DNA of 64,000 nt. It comes from Schistosoma mansoni. Taxonomy: Eukaryota; Platyhelminthes; Trematoda; Strigeidida; Schistosomatidae. Of this stretch, positions 1 through 11,600 are shown piece by piece; position 1 is the first letter of the stretch; each line of letters begins with the position of its first letter. The stretch is from assembly GCF_000237925.1 (NCBI RefSeq), contig NC_031502.1:15364434-15428433 (forward strand), given 5' to 3'. The notes under the pieces were generated by a model that was not told where the DNA came from, did not search any database, and saw only the letters and a program-made list of their open reading frames with translations. The position numbers were made by a program, and so were the translations under genes.

Positions 1-214
1 TCCGGTCTCCTCCTCAAGTGTCACCATGGCCAACCATTCTAGTGCGCGAAACGCTGTCGCAGGTCTACTAAAACCTCGCTCCAAACTACACATTGGAGCC
101 TTCAACGTACGTACTTTAAGTCAAATCGGTCAACAGGCCTCCTAAGCTAAAACCCTAGAATCTCGTACCATTGATGTATGCTGTGTCTCCGAAACACGCA
201 TACAGGATCCTAGT

Positions 215-2164
215 GTGGTCATTCACTTGACCTCACCTCGCCAAAATGGAGAGCCAACGAAATACACCCTCCGTGTATCTGGCGACCCGATGGCTAGTTC
301 TCGTGTACTTGCAGGTGTAGGCATAGCACTAAGTACAAGGGCAGAACAAACACTACTAGAATGGATCCCCGTTAACAGTCGCCTGTGTGCTGTTCGGCTA
401 AAGGGCTCCGTAAGAACTCGGAAGGATAGGGACACACGTCGTTGCCTTTTCGTCGTTTCTGCCTACGCTCCCACTGACTGCAGCCATGATGAAGTGAAAG
501 ATGACTTTTACAGAAAACTCTCTGAGCTTCTTCAGAAAGCTAAGCGCTCAGACATAGTAGTTGTAGCGGGTGACTTTAATGCTTAATTAGGCAGCTTAAA
601 TCAAACAGAAAGACATTTAGGTGGGTATTTTAGTATTCCTGCTCAACGAACCGATAATGGTGATCGTCTGTTGCAACTATGCTCAGACAATCGTTTATTC
701 TTAGCAAGCACTAATTTTAAGCATAAGGAGAGATATCTCTTAACATGGCGACCACCTGCACCAAACCAACGATGGACTCAAATCGACCATATTGCCATCA
801 GTCATCGTTGGAGAGGCTCGATAGAAGACTGTCGCTCGCTTTGGAATACATGTTTAGACTCTGATCACGCTTTAATACGAACACCCATTTGTTTGCGCCT
901 CACTGGACGCAGAAAAACTACAGTAAGAAGACCCATTAGGATTGAACTGGAAAACGAGAAAGCCAAATGCGAATTCCAGAAACAACTGAGTTCACATCTA
1001 GGCAGTTCTGTAAACGAGACTGACCCAGATGCTGCTTGGAAAGACATACGAACAGCTGTGGAAACAGCAGTCACATCTATTAGTTATTTAAACCATGGGG
1101 CTCCAAAAAAGCAGTGGATTTCTTTTAAGTCTATTTCACTGATGGATTCGCGTAAACTCATCCCATCAGGCTCTGAACACGACGAAGAGCGTAAACAAAT
1201 TAGATCTAGGTTAACTAAAAGCCTAAGGAACGATCGTGAGCAGTGGTGGGCAACGAAAGCAGAAGAGATGGAAAAGGCAGCAGCTGTAGGCAACACCAGG
1301 CAACTATTCAGACTAATAAAAGAAACTGGAATTAAGAAGTCAAGTGTAAGTGAGACAATCTCGGAAAAAGACGGAACCCCTATCTGCTCTCAGCCCACAC
1401 GTTTAGAACGATGGGCGGAACACTTTAAGGAGCAGTTTAGCTGGCCTTCAGCTACTGCACAACTACCCATTATTCCCAGAAAACCTGAATGGAACATTGA
1501 AGTAGGCCCCCCGACCCTACTTGGAGTTCAAAAGGCTATAAGTAATCTGAAACGAGGAAGAGCAGCTGGTCCAGATGGATTGGCTCCAGAGGTCTTTAAA
1601 TATGGTGGTCCAATTTTAGCGATTAGGTTGACTAATATTCTGGCTAAAATCTGGGAAACGGACGTAATCCCATCTGACTGGTCACAATCTCTGATTGTCC
1701 CAATATATAAGAAGGGGCCAAAATCATCCTGTGATAACCATAGAGGGATTAGTCTGACTAACATAGCATCTAAAATACTAGCCTCAATAATTATCGGGCG
1801 CCTAACTAAGACTCGTGAACTGCAAACACGAGAAAATCAGACTGGCTTCAGACCTGGTCGTGGCTGTATCGACCACATATTCACCATTCGTCAAGTTTTA
1901 GAGCACAGACATACTTATCGGCGTCCGACAATGATAGTTTTTCTTGACTTGAAAGCATCATTTGACTCTGTAGACCGAGAGGTTCTGTGGCAGTGTCTGT
2001 CATTGAAAGGTGTACCTGGGAAGTACATAAACCTTGTGAAGGCTCTTTACTCGAACACTACCAGTCGAGTGAGAGCTTATGGCGAACTGTCATATGATTT
2101 TACAACCTCAAGTGGTTCCGTCAAGGCTATCCACTATCCCCTTTTTTGTTTAATTTCATTATAG
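215..2164 (+). pseudogene. Endonuclease/reverse transcriptase ORF, 5' part, with internal stop
   Basis: Reading frame from the apurinic-type endonuclease through the RT finger and palm. It is interrupted by TAA at 584-586 right after VVVAGDFNA; the same frame resumes immediately, so a point mutation, not an indel, caused this break. Residues past 584 include the endonuclease C-terminal part (TWRPPAPNQRWTQIDHIAIS) and RT motif A (LDLKASFDSVDRE). The frame is lost near 2113-2120, where the expected [11 protein letters not shown] reads SGSVKAIHYP. Confidence 0.8.
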
Positions 2165-3090
2165 ACCTGTTGCTGGAAATAACACTCTCGTCGACTGAAT
2201 TTTCAAGAATTGATCTTCTACCAGGAGGTTCACTTATCGACTTAGAAAACGTGGATGACATAGTCCTGTTTGGTGAAGACACTTGCAAAATTCAGAGTCT
2301 TCTGTTGGAACTCAGTAATAATGCCAGGATGTTTGGGATGCGTTTCTCACCATCCAAATGTAAATTGTTACTCCAGGACTGGTCTGCGTCAACACCTGAA
2401 CTAAGGATAGGGAGTGAAGTAATCGAACGCGTCGACAACTTCACTTATCTTGGAAGTCTGATCAGTCCTAATGGGTTGGTGTCTGACGAAATCTCAGCAC
2501 GGATTCAAAAAGCTCGTTTGGCTTTTGCCAACTTACGTCACCTATGGCGAAGACGAGATATCCGTCTATCAATTAAGGGACGAGTATACTGCGCAGCAGT
2601 TCGCTCTGTTCTACTTTACGGCTGCGAAACATGGCCATCAAGAGTAGAAGATACTCGTAGGTTACTAGTATTTGACCACAGATGCCTTAGAAATATTGCT
2701 CGCATCTGCTGGGATAACCGGGTAAGTAATAGTGTGGTTAGACGCAGGGTATTAGGGAATGATGGTAAATCAGTTGATGAGGTCATGAGTCTTCATAGAC
2801 TGAGATGGTTGGGCCACGTGTTACGTATGCCTCAACACCGATTACCACGACGCGCAATGTTGACTAGTGTAGGGGATGGTTGGAAGAGAGTTAGGGGCGC
2901 CCAAACCAAAACGCGGCATCAGTGCTTAAAGTCACTAACTTCTCGTCTGAACCATGTTGGTAGATGCAGACTACTTGGTTGGGGTCCGCGTGACTATCGT
3001 AACCAATGGTTGGAGACTCTGGGTGACATGGCTCAGAATCGATCACAATGGCGTAGGTGTATACACTCTTTATCTTCCCTTAAACCTTGA
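2146..3090 (+). pseudogene. Reverse transcriptase 3' part, shifted frame
   Basis: Continuation of the same polyprotein in the next frame. It begins at FNFIIDLLLEITLSS, passes through [13 protein letters not shown] (the YADD motif with Tyr-Ala replaced by Asn-Val), the thumb region and the C-terminal HRCLRNIARICWDNRVSNS and [14 protein letters not shown] motifs. It ends with DMAQNRSQWRRCIHSL, shortly before the element's 3' untranslated tail. It overlaps the upstream frame by 19 bases because of the frameshift. Confidence 0.8.
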
Positions 3091-3303
3091 GATTAAAATT
3101 GCTTCATATCTGTCTTCCGTCCCATACTATATCCTTATATACAACCTTTCTTTTATATACAACCACCACTAAATTAATTACTTCTATGAATTCGGTGTTC
3201 ATCTTGTTGTGCTAACGAGGTATGGCAACTTGAACCGATGCATAAATGTGCCTGGTCCTACGTTGTCGCTGACTGACTGACTGACTGATATACTAACACA
3301 TCA

Positions 3304-4475
3304 GATAGGGTGTGGGTACACAACCACCTTTCTTCATTGTTCCATTCAAGCAATGGGGTTAGACACGGTTACCCAATCCCACCATTCATTTCCAACTTTG
3401 ATATCGACGACGTACTGGAAACGGCTCTGATGGATGTAGGTAGTGATGGTGTGGACCTGTTTCATGGAGAAAAACCTTTCGACCTTGAGTATGCGGATGA
3501 TATCCAAGCCATGCAACTCGCACTTAGTCAGTGTCCGTTGATATGGCATGTGTTTTGCACCTTCTAAATGCAAAGTACTTTTGCAGGACTGGTAAGCCCC
3601 TGATCTTGCACTCATCCTGGGTAGTGAGTAGGTAGTAGTCGAGAAATTCGCGTATCTTGATAGTTGCATAAGTGCTGGTGGTGGCATGTGTGATGAGATC
3701 GATTCATGTATAGTGAAAACTAGAGTGGTTCATGCCAATTTGGGCTATTTTTGGCGCCTTCTTGATGTTAATCTGGCTGTAAATGATCGGATCTACAATG
3801 CGTCGGTGAGAGTAGCTTTGCTTTGTGCTTGTGAGACATGACCTCTCCGGGTTAGATGTTAGACGACTCTCTCTGTTTGATTATTGTTGTGTTCGAAGGA
3901 TTGCTGACATCCGGTGGCAACATCATGTTAGTAATGCTGAGGTTCAGAAACGCGTGTTCGGGTAAAGTGACGAAACTTCAACTAGTGTCACTATCTTGAA
4001 ACATCGACTTCGGTGGCTTGGATATGTTCTACGAATGTCGTCCCAGAGAATTCCTCGTCGTGCATTATTTGTCGATGGTGGGATCGGTTGGAAAAGCGGA
4101 GAGGTGGTCAGTGTATGACATGGTGTTGTGATATGAAAGAGAGCTTTACAGAACTGGTTTCTGTTTGTCTTTGACGATTCTCTGGTTGGGATCCTAGAGA
4201 TGTTATCAGACATAACTCAGAATATAAGCCAGTAGCGATCCTACTATAACTTTCTTGATAAAAAATGAACGTAACTTGTTTAACTGAAAGAATTTTTTCT
4301 AACCGAATTTTTCCCTCACTATTGTTATTATTTCACTCCCATACACTAATTTTTGTTAGTTGTTGTTCTTCTTTTATTATACGCACTCCACAACTTCATT
4401 GATACTGTGTGGCGCGTATGTATTTGTACCCCCTTGTGCCAATGTTTATGTGTTCAAATAAAGAAATACACTAGT
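3304..4475 (+). mobile_element. Older, diverged RTE-type RT relic (3' half)
   Basis: A second RTE-like lineage starts 16 bases after the tail of the first copy. Readable islands are NGVRHGYPIPPFISNFDIDDVLETALMD-like residues split by substitutions, DLEYADDI (an intact YADD box), then after frameshifts VVEKFAYLDSCISAGGG, EIDSCIVKTRVVHANLGYFW, DRIYNASVRVALLCACET and RRGGQCMTWCCDMKES. Numerous stops and frame changes make it clearly dead. The AT-rich end with AATAAA near 4458 could be the element's 3' end. It differs from copy 1 throughout, so it is a separate family, not a duplicate. Confidence 0.7.
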
Positions 4476-5382
4476 TTTTACAGATACAGGTAAGATAGTA
4501 AGAAACGGAATTTGTTTTTACTGTTAATCTGTCTTGGACAGGAAGATACATTTTATTTACGAAACCAGTTGATCTAAATTTGTACCCCATAAATTAACGT
4601 TTGGACATATCATACCTTCAGATCCATGGGAATAGGGTTACAATGCAGATACATAGGTATAAAGTGTACGGACCGCGTCGACTTGCTACACTTCACATTA
4701 ACATAATGGTTAAAAAGATTAATTAAATGACAAGAGTAAATGTAGTGATCCCTTCAATAGTGAAGCAATTGAAAAGTGTGAAGACAGATGACAGGTATTC
4801 AGTAATAAGAGACTTATATTTAAGACAATACGCTAATGTAGTCGATTTTGTGTTATATGACAAAATATTTCAAATTTCAAATTGAGGATAAATTAACTAC
4901 TTCAATTAGGAAGCTTATCATTTCCTAAATGATTCAGATCACTTGTCAATGGACTCAGGTTGATAGTGTTGTGACCTGTCCACCCTTTGCCAGGAGTTAT
5001 ATATTATTTTTTGTCCTTGACATCAATACAAAAATAAATAAAACTATCGAATTCTTTTTCATTTATAACTTACAGGTTTACAGCCTATTCTATTCGATAT
5101 AGTTGTCTACTGTTTCTAGTATTTCAACAATGTAACAGACAGACTATTATTCACAATATGGTTGAAAAGCAAAGGAATAAAATTAGAATGCTATTAGGTA
5201 CATCGAACAGTTGTACAGTTAAAAAAGTGTAAAACGTATTAAATCTTGTAGGCATAAAAAAGAGCGATACCTAGTATAGCGAGTTGAACATACAACAGCA
5301 ATATCATCATAGACGTGTGATAAATTCTGATATAAAAGTTTGTTTTAAAATGCAATCTTGAAAGTAACGTTTATCAAGCAAT
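4476..5382. other. ASF1 3' flank, no gene seen
   Basis: AT-rich sequence between the older RTE relic and the ASF1 stop codon. Being immediately downstream of a minus-strand stop, it presumably includes the ASF1 3' UTR; no other coding similarity is visible. Confidence 0.4.
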
Positions 5383-5691
5383 TCAAAAAGTGTCGACAGG
5401 AACAGTTGATGACTGGACAGGATGGAGCGGCATACACGATGCATTTTCTATAAACTGTACGCCAGACTGGCCTTCACAAAAGTTAGATGGGTCTAATTTA
5501 TTATTTTGATCCTCATTTTCCTGATCCAGTTGAGAAATATTTTCCACTTGTTCTTCATTACCCAGTAAATTAGACTCTTCGTTATCTTCTGTAGGCTGTT
5601 CTGGTTCTGGACACCCATCTAAGAGACCATCACCCCAGTCAATTGGAAAGCGAGTAACACGAGGGTCTGAAGCTATTATATGTCGTTCCAG
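5383..5691 (-). CDS. ASF1: ASF1 last coding exon
   Basis: 102 codons plus TGA at 5383-5385. It starts [19 protein letters not shown], the last strand of the ASF1 core, then runs into a divergent acidic tail with many Glu, Asp, Asn and Gln. The acceptor is TTTCCAG at 5692-5698, with the first exon base at 5691 in phase 0. Confidence 0.93.
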   Translation of the reverse strand: MERHIIASDPRVTRFPIDWGDGLLDGCPEPEQPTEDNEESNLLGNEEQVENISQLDQENEDQNNKLDPSNFCEGQSGVQFIENASCMPLHPVQSSTVPVDTF

Positions 5692-8600
5692 CTGGAAATT
5701 ATGATAAATTCATGAGAACTTAATAAAAAAAAATAGAATTCAAACAATTGGAACGGTTGTTTACCACATCATTTTAGGAAAGCTTTCTTATCAATATAAT
5801 TTAAGTAAGCATATTACTAGACACGGGTTCATACATTTTAACAGCGTAATGACAACAACAAAAGCCAAGATATCAATTTTCGGTTATCTGCTTATGTAAT
5901 GGGCTGGTAACAGTCAAATGATGGGAACCACAGAGAGACAATAATTTCTAAAACGATACTTTGAAAGTATGTAGTTGATACGGAACTGGTAAACGTTTTC
6001 TATTCAATATCGTACTGAATTTATCACCAGGTGAAGCGATATCTAGCTAGAAAATCTTCATCCTGATAGGACAGCAAAAGCAGTTGTAATTTATTTGATA
6101 ATCTCCTGGTAAATGAGTACATACTGACCCATTAATCCATAAACTGCTTTGATTCATCACACCGTACTATGAGTTATTAATCGATAGTTTGTAGGCTCTT
6201 TGTTTTAAATACTTGTTGATACATCGCATCAACTAGGCAAGTCATAAGCAGAAAACAGTGAGAATGTTTATTTCGTGCCATTTACTTTGATATCACCTTT
6301 CGGGTTTTAGTTAATATTATTTGACGGCACAATGTACTAATACAAGTAACTTATGAATTAGCTTCAGTCTGTGTATAAACTTGTTTATGTCGGTGTTCAT
6401 ACTACCAACAGCAATGTATGGAGTGTGTATAACATTTTCTGTCATATACGGTCTTTACAAAGATATTCCCCGATGAACTTTGAAAATTTTCAACAAGATT
6501 TGTGAACCTGATCTGACAGTGATAACAATGAATTCCTTAATACAACTAAATTTCTCATCGGCTGTTTGAAAGGTAATAACAAAACACCATTACAAAATGA
6601 GCGGCTCAAAAGAAAGTAGTCAGTATACCAACAAGTTGATGTTGTTGAAAAAAAAACCTTTTCGTCTATTAAGCTACTTAACTTGTCTAAAATATGTGAA
6701 GTAAGGATTGGAGAGATGATTGAAAGCTAAGTATAGAATTTACTGAGACATGGTTTTGTCACTTAGTTCGTTGATACGAACAAAAATGTTTAACTCGGCC
6801 AAAACTTTCAGCTTCAGGTTTAGAGGCTGGCGATATGGTCAAAGGTTTGTACAAAGGCGGACTATGTTGACTAAATTTTAGAATTTAAAATAGTGTAAGA
6901 CATAGATGTGTGCAATTCGTATGTATGCCAGAAGTATCCTGGCAGAAAACATAAAGAAACACATGTTTTCAACTTCATATAATTCGAAATTAGGGCAACA
7001 GTGAAGAATCACATCTCGAGATACCAATTATTCAGAGCAATAGCGCAAACCACCAATCACTTTCAAGTTCGTGTACTAGATTATAGAAGATAATCATTGA
7101 ATGGGAACTGAATGTTATCGAAGTCGAACGTTGAAGACATAAAATAGTGAAACCATAGCTTTAAATTTCTTTTAACGACTAAAATTGTTTTTTATAGAAA
7201 AATAGTTACGTTCTCTTCGAGAAAATATGTAATACACGGTGTAAACTCAGCCAGTCATAATTAACGGAGAGCCTGGCACAAACCTGCATTAGTTCAAGCT
7301 GCCACGCAACAGTACCGTAAGATGAAATATTCAAGATGAATAGCAAAGCAATAGTAGAATCAGTGGTATTAAATATATGGTTCAAAAAGAAAGAATAAAT
7401 TATCGGGGTAACAAAGTATAAAATGGTTTTGGAACCTGGGATCCAGAGGTACACAACGAGCGACTGAATCTGGGCCATTGGGACCGATTTTGAGCAACGT
7501 CACCTAACTTCTTCAACGTTGTTCACAATAGTCCTGAGGACCTCAACCAGTTAGTCTGTGTTTGCTGACATGGATCAAACAACAAGATCATTTATGGTAA
7601 TACATCTGATAGGTCAAAGAGCATAATTTGAAAACTGCAGTTTGTAGAGCCTTTTTAGTCTCAAGATCATACTTGTCTACGGTTTTAGCCATGATAGTGA
7701 GTAATAAATAATAATTTTTAGCCTGGGTTATATAAGCAAAGTAATTCGTCTGGATTTCAGAACTTATGTGTACTCTTACTGTATAAAACTTCCAGGAAAA
7801 AGTTTTAGTTTGGTACAAACAATCTATGTGCTTTGAAAGCAGTTCTAATCATTAAATGTCCTTCGAACCTTAATGTTGAGGTTTCATCACTAGGTTAGAT
7901 ACTGGATATTCGTTTTTTACGTAAGAATAGGGATATCAAGAATCAGAAATCGTTATTTTATTCATCAGTATCACAAGGTTTTTAGATAGAACATCATAAA
8001 TTCCGCTTTTCTATGCATTTACGGAAGATGTCAATATATATTTCAATTTGTTAGGGTTGCTCTTGTTAGCTCTAATTAAACTTTTGTACCAAAAAATCGT
8101 GAAAAAAAATAACTAATTGTCACCCATATCCATGGTTATGACTGAGAAAGCATGGTTTTTATATTTCCCAATTGATGAGTATCATATTTTTGTCTCACAT
8201 ATGCAGTTCTTAAATTTTAACCCACCTTATTCCGAAGATTAAAAACCTTGCAGAATAATATATATAGCCTACTTTTGTGTTCGTGGAGTGTCCCGAACTG
8301 ACTGATCAAGTTGGTCGGGACGCTTAACTTTCAATCGCTGAGTTATAGGTCCAAACGCTGGTTCCACCCAATTTAATTTGGACAACTGCATGGTATTATT
8401 GGACCTTACATTATGTGCCTTAAACTAAGTACGTGGGTCTACAGTTGGTTACTGGGGTGTAGAAATTACTACTACTTAGGTTGAAAAATATAATTATAGT
8501 ATAAGAGCCATGTGTAGTCTCATTCAATTAGTCATGATTACTTAACGTCCAAGATTGCAGGAACTAACAGAAACCACTAACTGATAATCACAAAGTACCA

Positions 8601-11600
8601 AAACTATAAATAGCAGTATGTTTGCAATTCATATAGGTGTGAAGGTCTTCTGAAAACATTTAACACGATGCTTTTATACTTTATTTGGGATAAAATCAAA
8701 TAATAATATAGCATATTTATCAAGTATAGGTTTAAAGCTCCATGGAAAATTCCACTCCTGGTATGAGCATTAGTGAAGCTACCCGACTGCTAAGACTGAA
8801 AATAGTGCAGGTTTCAAACCTGGGACCTAATGGTTGAAAGTTGATTTGCTTTAAGCATTATTCTAGCACACCACTCGAAAGGCAAATCAATATTTGAAAT
8901 TTGGGGATTTTGCTTAAGCTGATTTCTGCGTAGTTCCCACACAATGATCTTGTTTGTTCTTACAACCCGTAGCTGCTACCTTGACGTGGTGGTCAGGCTT
9001 GTCTATCGTGATGACCCAAACGAGCTATATTGGCTGGAACATATGTTCCTGTAGGTTCTACCATACCAAGAAAGTCGATTGGAGAACGGTAATACGAATA
9101 GCAGCAAATCAAGGTCTGAGGGCGAAGTCATACTGCTGACTGTAGAGGGGTGTGACAACAGTAAGGTGTTTCCCTAGGACAACCAGCATCTGCAGCGATG
9201 CTACTTTCTCACAAGGAAGGAAGGGGTTAGAAAAAGTCGACCCTAAAAATGTCACACCTCACCTTACCTCACGGACTTCCGTCTTCCGCGATAAGGCCCT
9301 TTCAAGAACGGAGCTAACACGTCGAAAACCTCCCACAAAAAGGCAGTGCGTGAAAGGCCGCAAGCAGTTGTCCTTTGGGCTCTGTGGTCACGCTCCCAGG
9401 TCGTTAAGATCAACTTCCTTTTCAGGTCTCAAGAAATACCCTTCCACGGTGTGGACAGCCGAGAAGTAATATTAGCCCTCATACCCGTGACAGCACATGA
9501 AACCAAGTTGGTTACATTGAAATCCTTCCTACATCTCGTAATAACTCTCTTATCTCCTCGACTAACCCTTTTCACGTGCATTTATCACCCCGTACCGCTA
9601 GGGTAACCGATTCGAGTACACGGGACGTTATTCCTGGCCTTCTGAAACCACGCTCTAAACTGCATGTAGGAGCTTTCAACGTCCGAACATTGTGCCAAAT
9701 AGGACAACAGGCTTCCTTAGCTAGAACTTCAACATCTTTTGACATGGCGACCCCCGAATTCGTTCAAACGTTGGACCCAACTAGATCACATCGCCATCAG
9801 CCACCTATGGAGGGGCTCGATAGAAGACTGACGCTCATTCTGGAACACATGCTTAAATTCAGATCATGCTCTAGTGTGAGCACGTATCTGTCTGAGTCTT
9901 ATTGGACGTAGGAAAGACACTGCAGAGAAACCTCTTAGGATTCTACTTAATGATAGGCAAGCTAAGAATATATTTCAGGAACAACTAGAAAAACAGTTAG
10001 ACAGCCATGTAAGTGATACCCCTTCCCGGGGCAGAGTGGAATGACATCCGAAAGGCTGTGGAAACAGCAGTGATATCTGCTAATACGGTAAGCCATAAGG
10101 TTGGGGAGAAGCACTGGATCTCAGCAGCATCTACCTCACTGATATATGCTCGAAAACTCATCCCATCTCGCTCTGAACATGACGAAGAGCGGAGTCAGCT
10201 TAAGCACAGGCTGATAAGAAGCCTACGCAATGACCGCAAACAGTGGTGGGTAGCGAAAGCAAGAGAGATGGAAAAGGCAGGTGCAATAAGCAACAGCAGA
10301 CAGTTGTTCAGACTTGTTAAAGAAACCGGTATTAGGAACCCCACTGTCAACGAAACTATCTCGGAAAAAGATGGACATATTACTCATTCTCAATCCAGGA
10401 GCTTGGATCGATGGTCAGAACACTTTAGAGATCAGTTCAACTGGCCTTCAGTCACACTTCGGTTTCCCACGATCCCCAGTCGTCCTGAATAGCAAGTTAA
10501 TGTAAATCCTCCAACTCTTAACGAAGTTGAAAAAGCTATAGGAAATCTGAAGCGAGGGAGAGCAGCAAGCCCTGACAGGTTTACCCCTGAGATTTTTAAG
10601 GATGGAGGTCCAGTACTAGCAGTGCCATTGACTGAGGTCTTAGGTAGAATCTGGGAACTAGACGTAACTCCATCTGACTGGTTCCAATCACTGATTGTGC
10701 CAGTCTATAAGAAAGGACAAAAGTCCTCTTGTGACAATCACAGAGGAATCAGTTTGACTAATATAGTGTCTAAAATATTAGTTTCAATAATACTTCGACG
10801 CCTAACCAAAGCTCGTGAAGAGCAGACTACAGAAAACCAGGCTTGTTTTCGACCTGGACGTGGTTGCATAGACAGATATTAACTCTACGTCAGGTCCTAG
10901 AACATAGACACACATTCAGACGCCCCACAATAGTAGTATTACTCGACCTCAAGGCGGTATTTGACTCTGTTGATCGTGAGGTTCTATGGTAGTGTTCGTC
11001 ACTGAAAGGAGTACCAAAGAAGTACATTAACCTTAGCTGAGTGAGAGATTATGGCGAACTGTCATCAGAATTGATTACCTCAAGTGGTGTTCGTCAGGGC
11101 TGTCCACTCTCCCCATTCTTGTTTAACTTCATCGTAGACGTGCTATTAGAAATAACACTTCCCTCATCCAAATTTAAAGGAGTTGAACTTTTACCGGGAG
11201 ACTTACTTGTTGATTTAGAATACGTCGATGACATAGTTCTATTTGGTGAAGACGCTGACAAAATGCAGCCTTCTGACCACTATAAACAACAACGCAGGCA
11301 TGTTCGGGATGCGATTCCCCCCCTTCGAAATGTAAAATGTTACTTCAGGATTGGGTTGCATCGGCACCCGAACTAATGATAGGGAGTGAAGCAGTTGAGC
11401 ATGTCGACCGTTTCACTTATATTGGGAGTCCCATCAGCCCTTGTGGTCTGGTGTGACAAAATCTCAGCACGGATACAGAAGACGCGACTATCTTTTGCCA
11501 ACTTGCGTCATTTATGGCGTAGGCGAGATATTTGTCTACCAATCAAAGGACAGGTTTACTGTGCAGCAGTTTGTTCCGTCCTATTTCATGGCAATGATAC

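Larger units (their letters stand above)
1..3288 (+). mobile_element. RTE-type non-LTR retrotransposon, copy 1 (5' end outside window, inactive)
   Basis: A single long polyprotein (endonuclease then reverse transcriptase) can be followed across most of this interval. The endonuclease part carries [14 protein letters not shown] and VVVAGDFNA motifs; the RT part carries [33 protein letters not shown] and FLDLKASFDSVDRE. The C-terminal part has the usual LLYGCETWP and RLRWLGHVLRMP motifs. The element ends in a short (CTGA)n tandem repeat at 3269-3288, as RTE elements often do. Lesions seen: in-frame TAA at 143-145, TAA at 584-586 (Gln in a related copy), a one-base loss near 2113-2120 in the GVRQGCP motif, and the YADD catalytic box reading NVDD. 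Family placement (RTE/SR2-like) is from memory of the motif order. Not autonomous. Confidence 0.85.

Noticed and set aside
8281-8830. tRNA- or SINE-like fragments (GGTTTCAAACC at about 8812)
   Set aside because: No matching A-box or cloverleaf partner stems; too weak to call.
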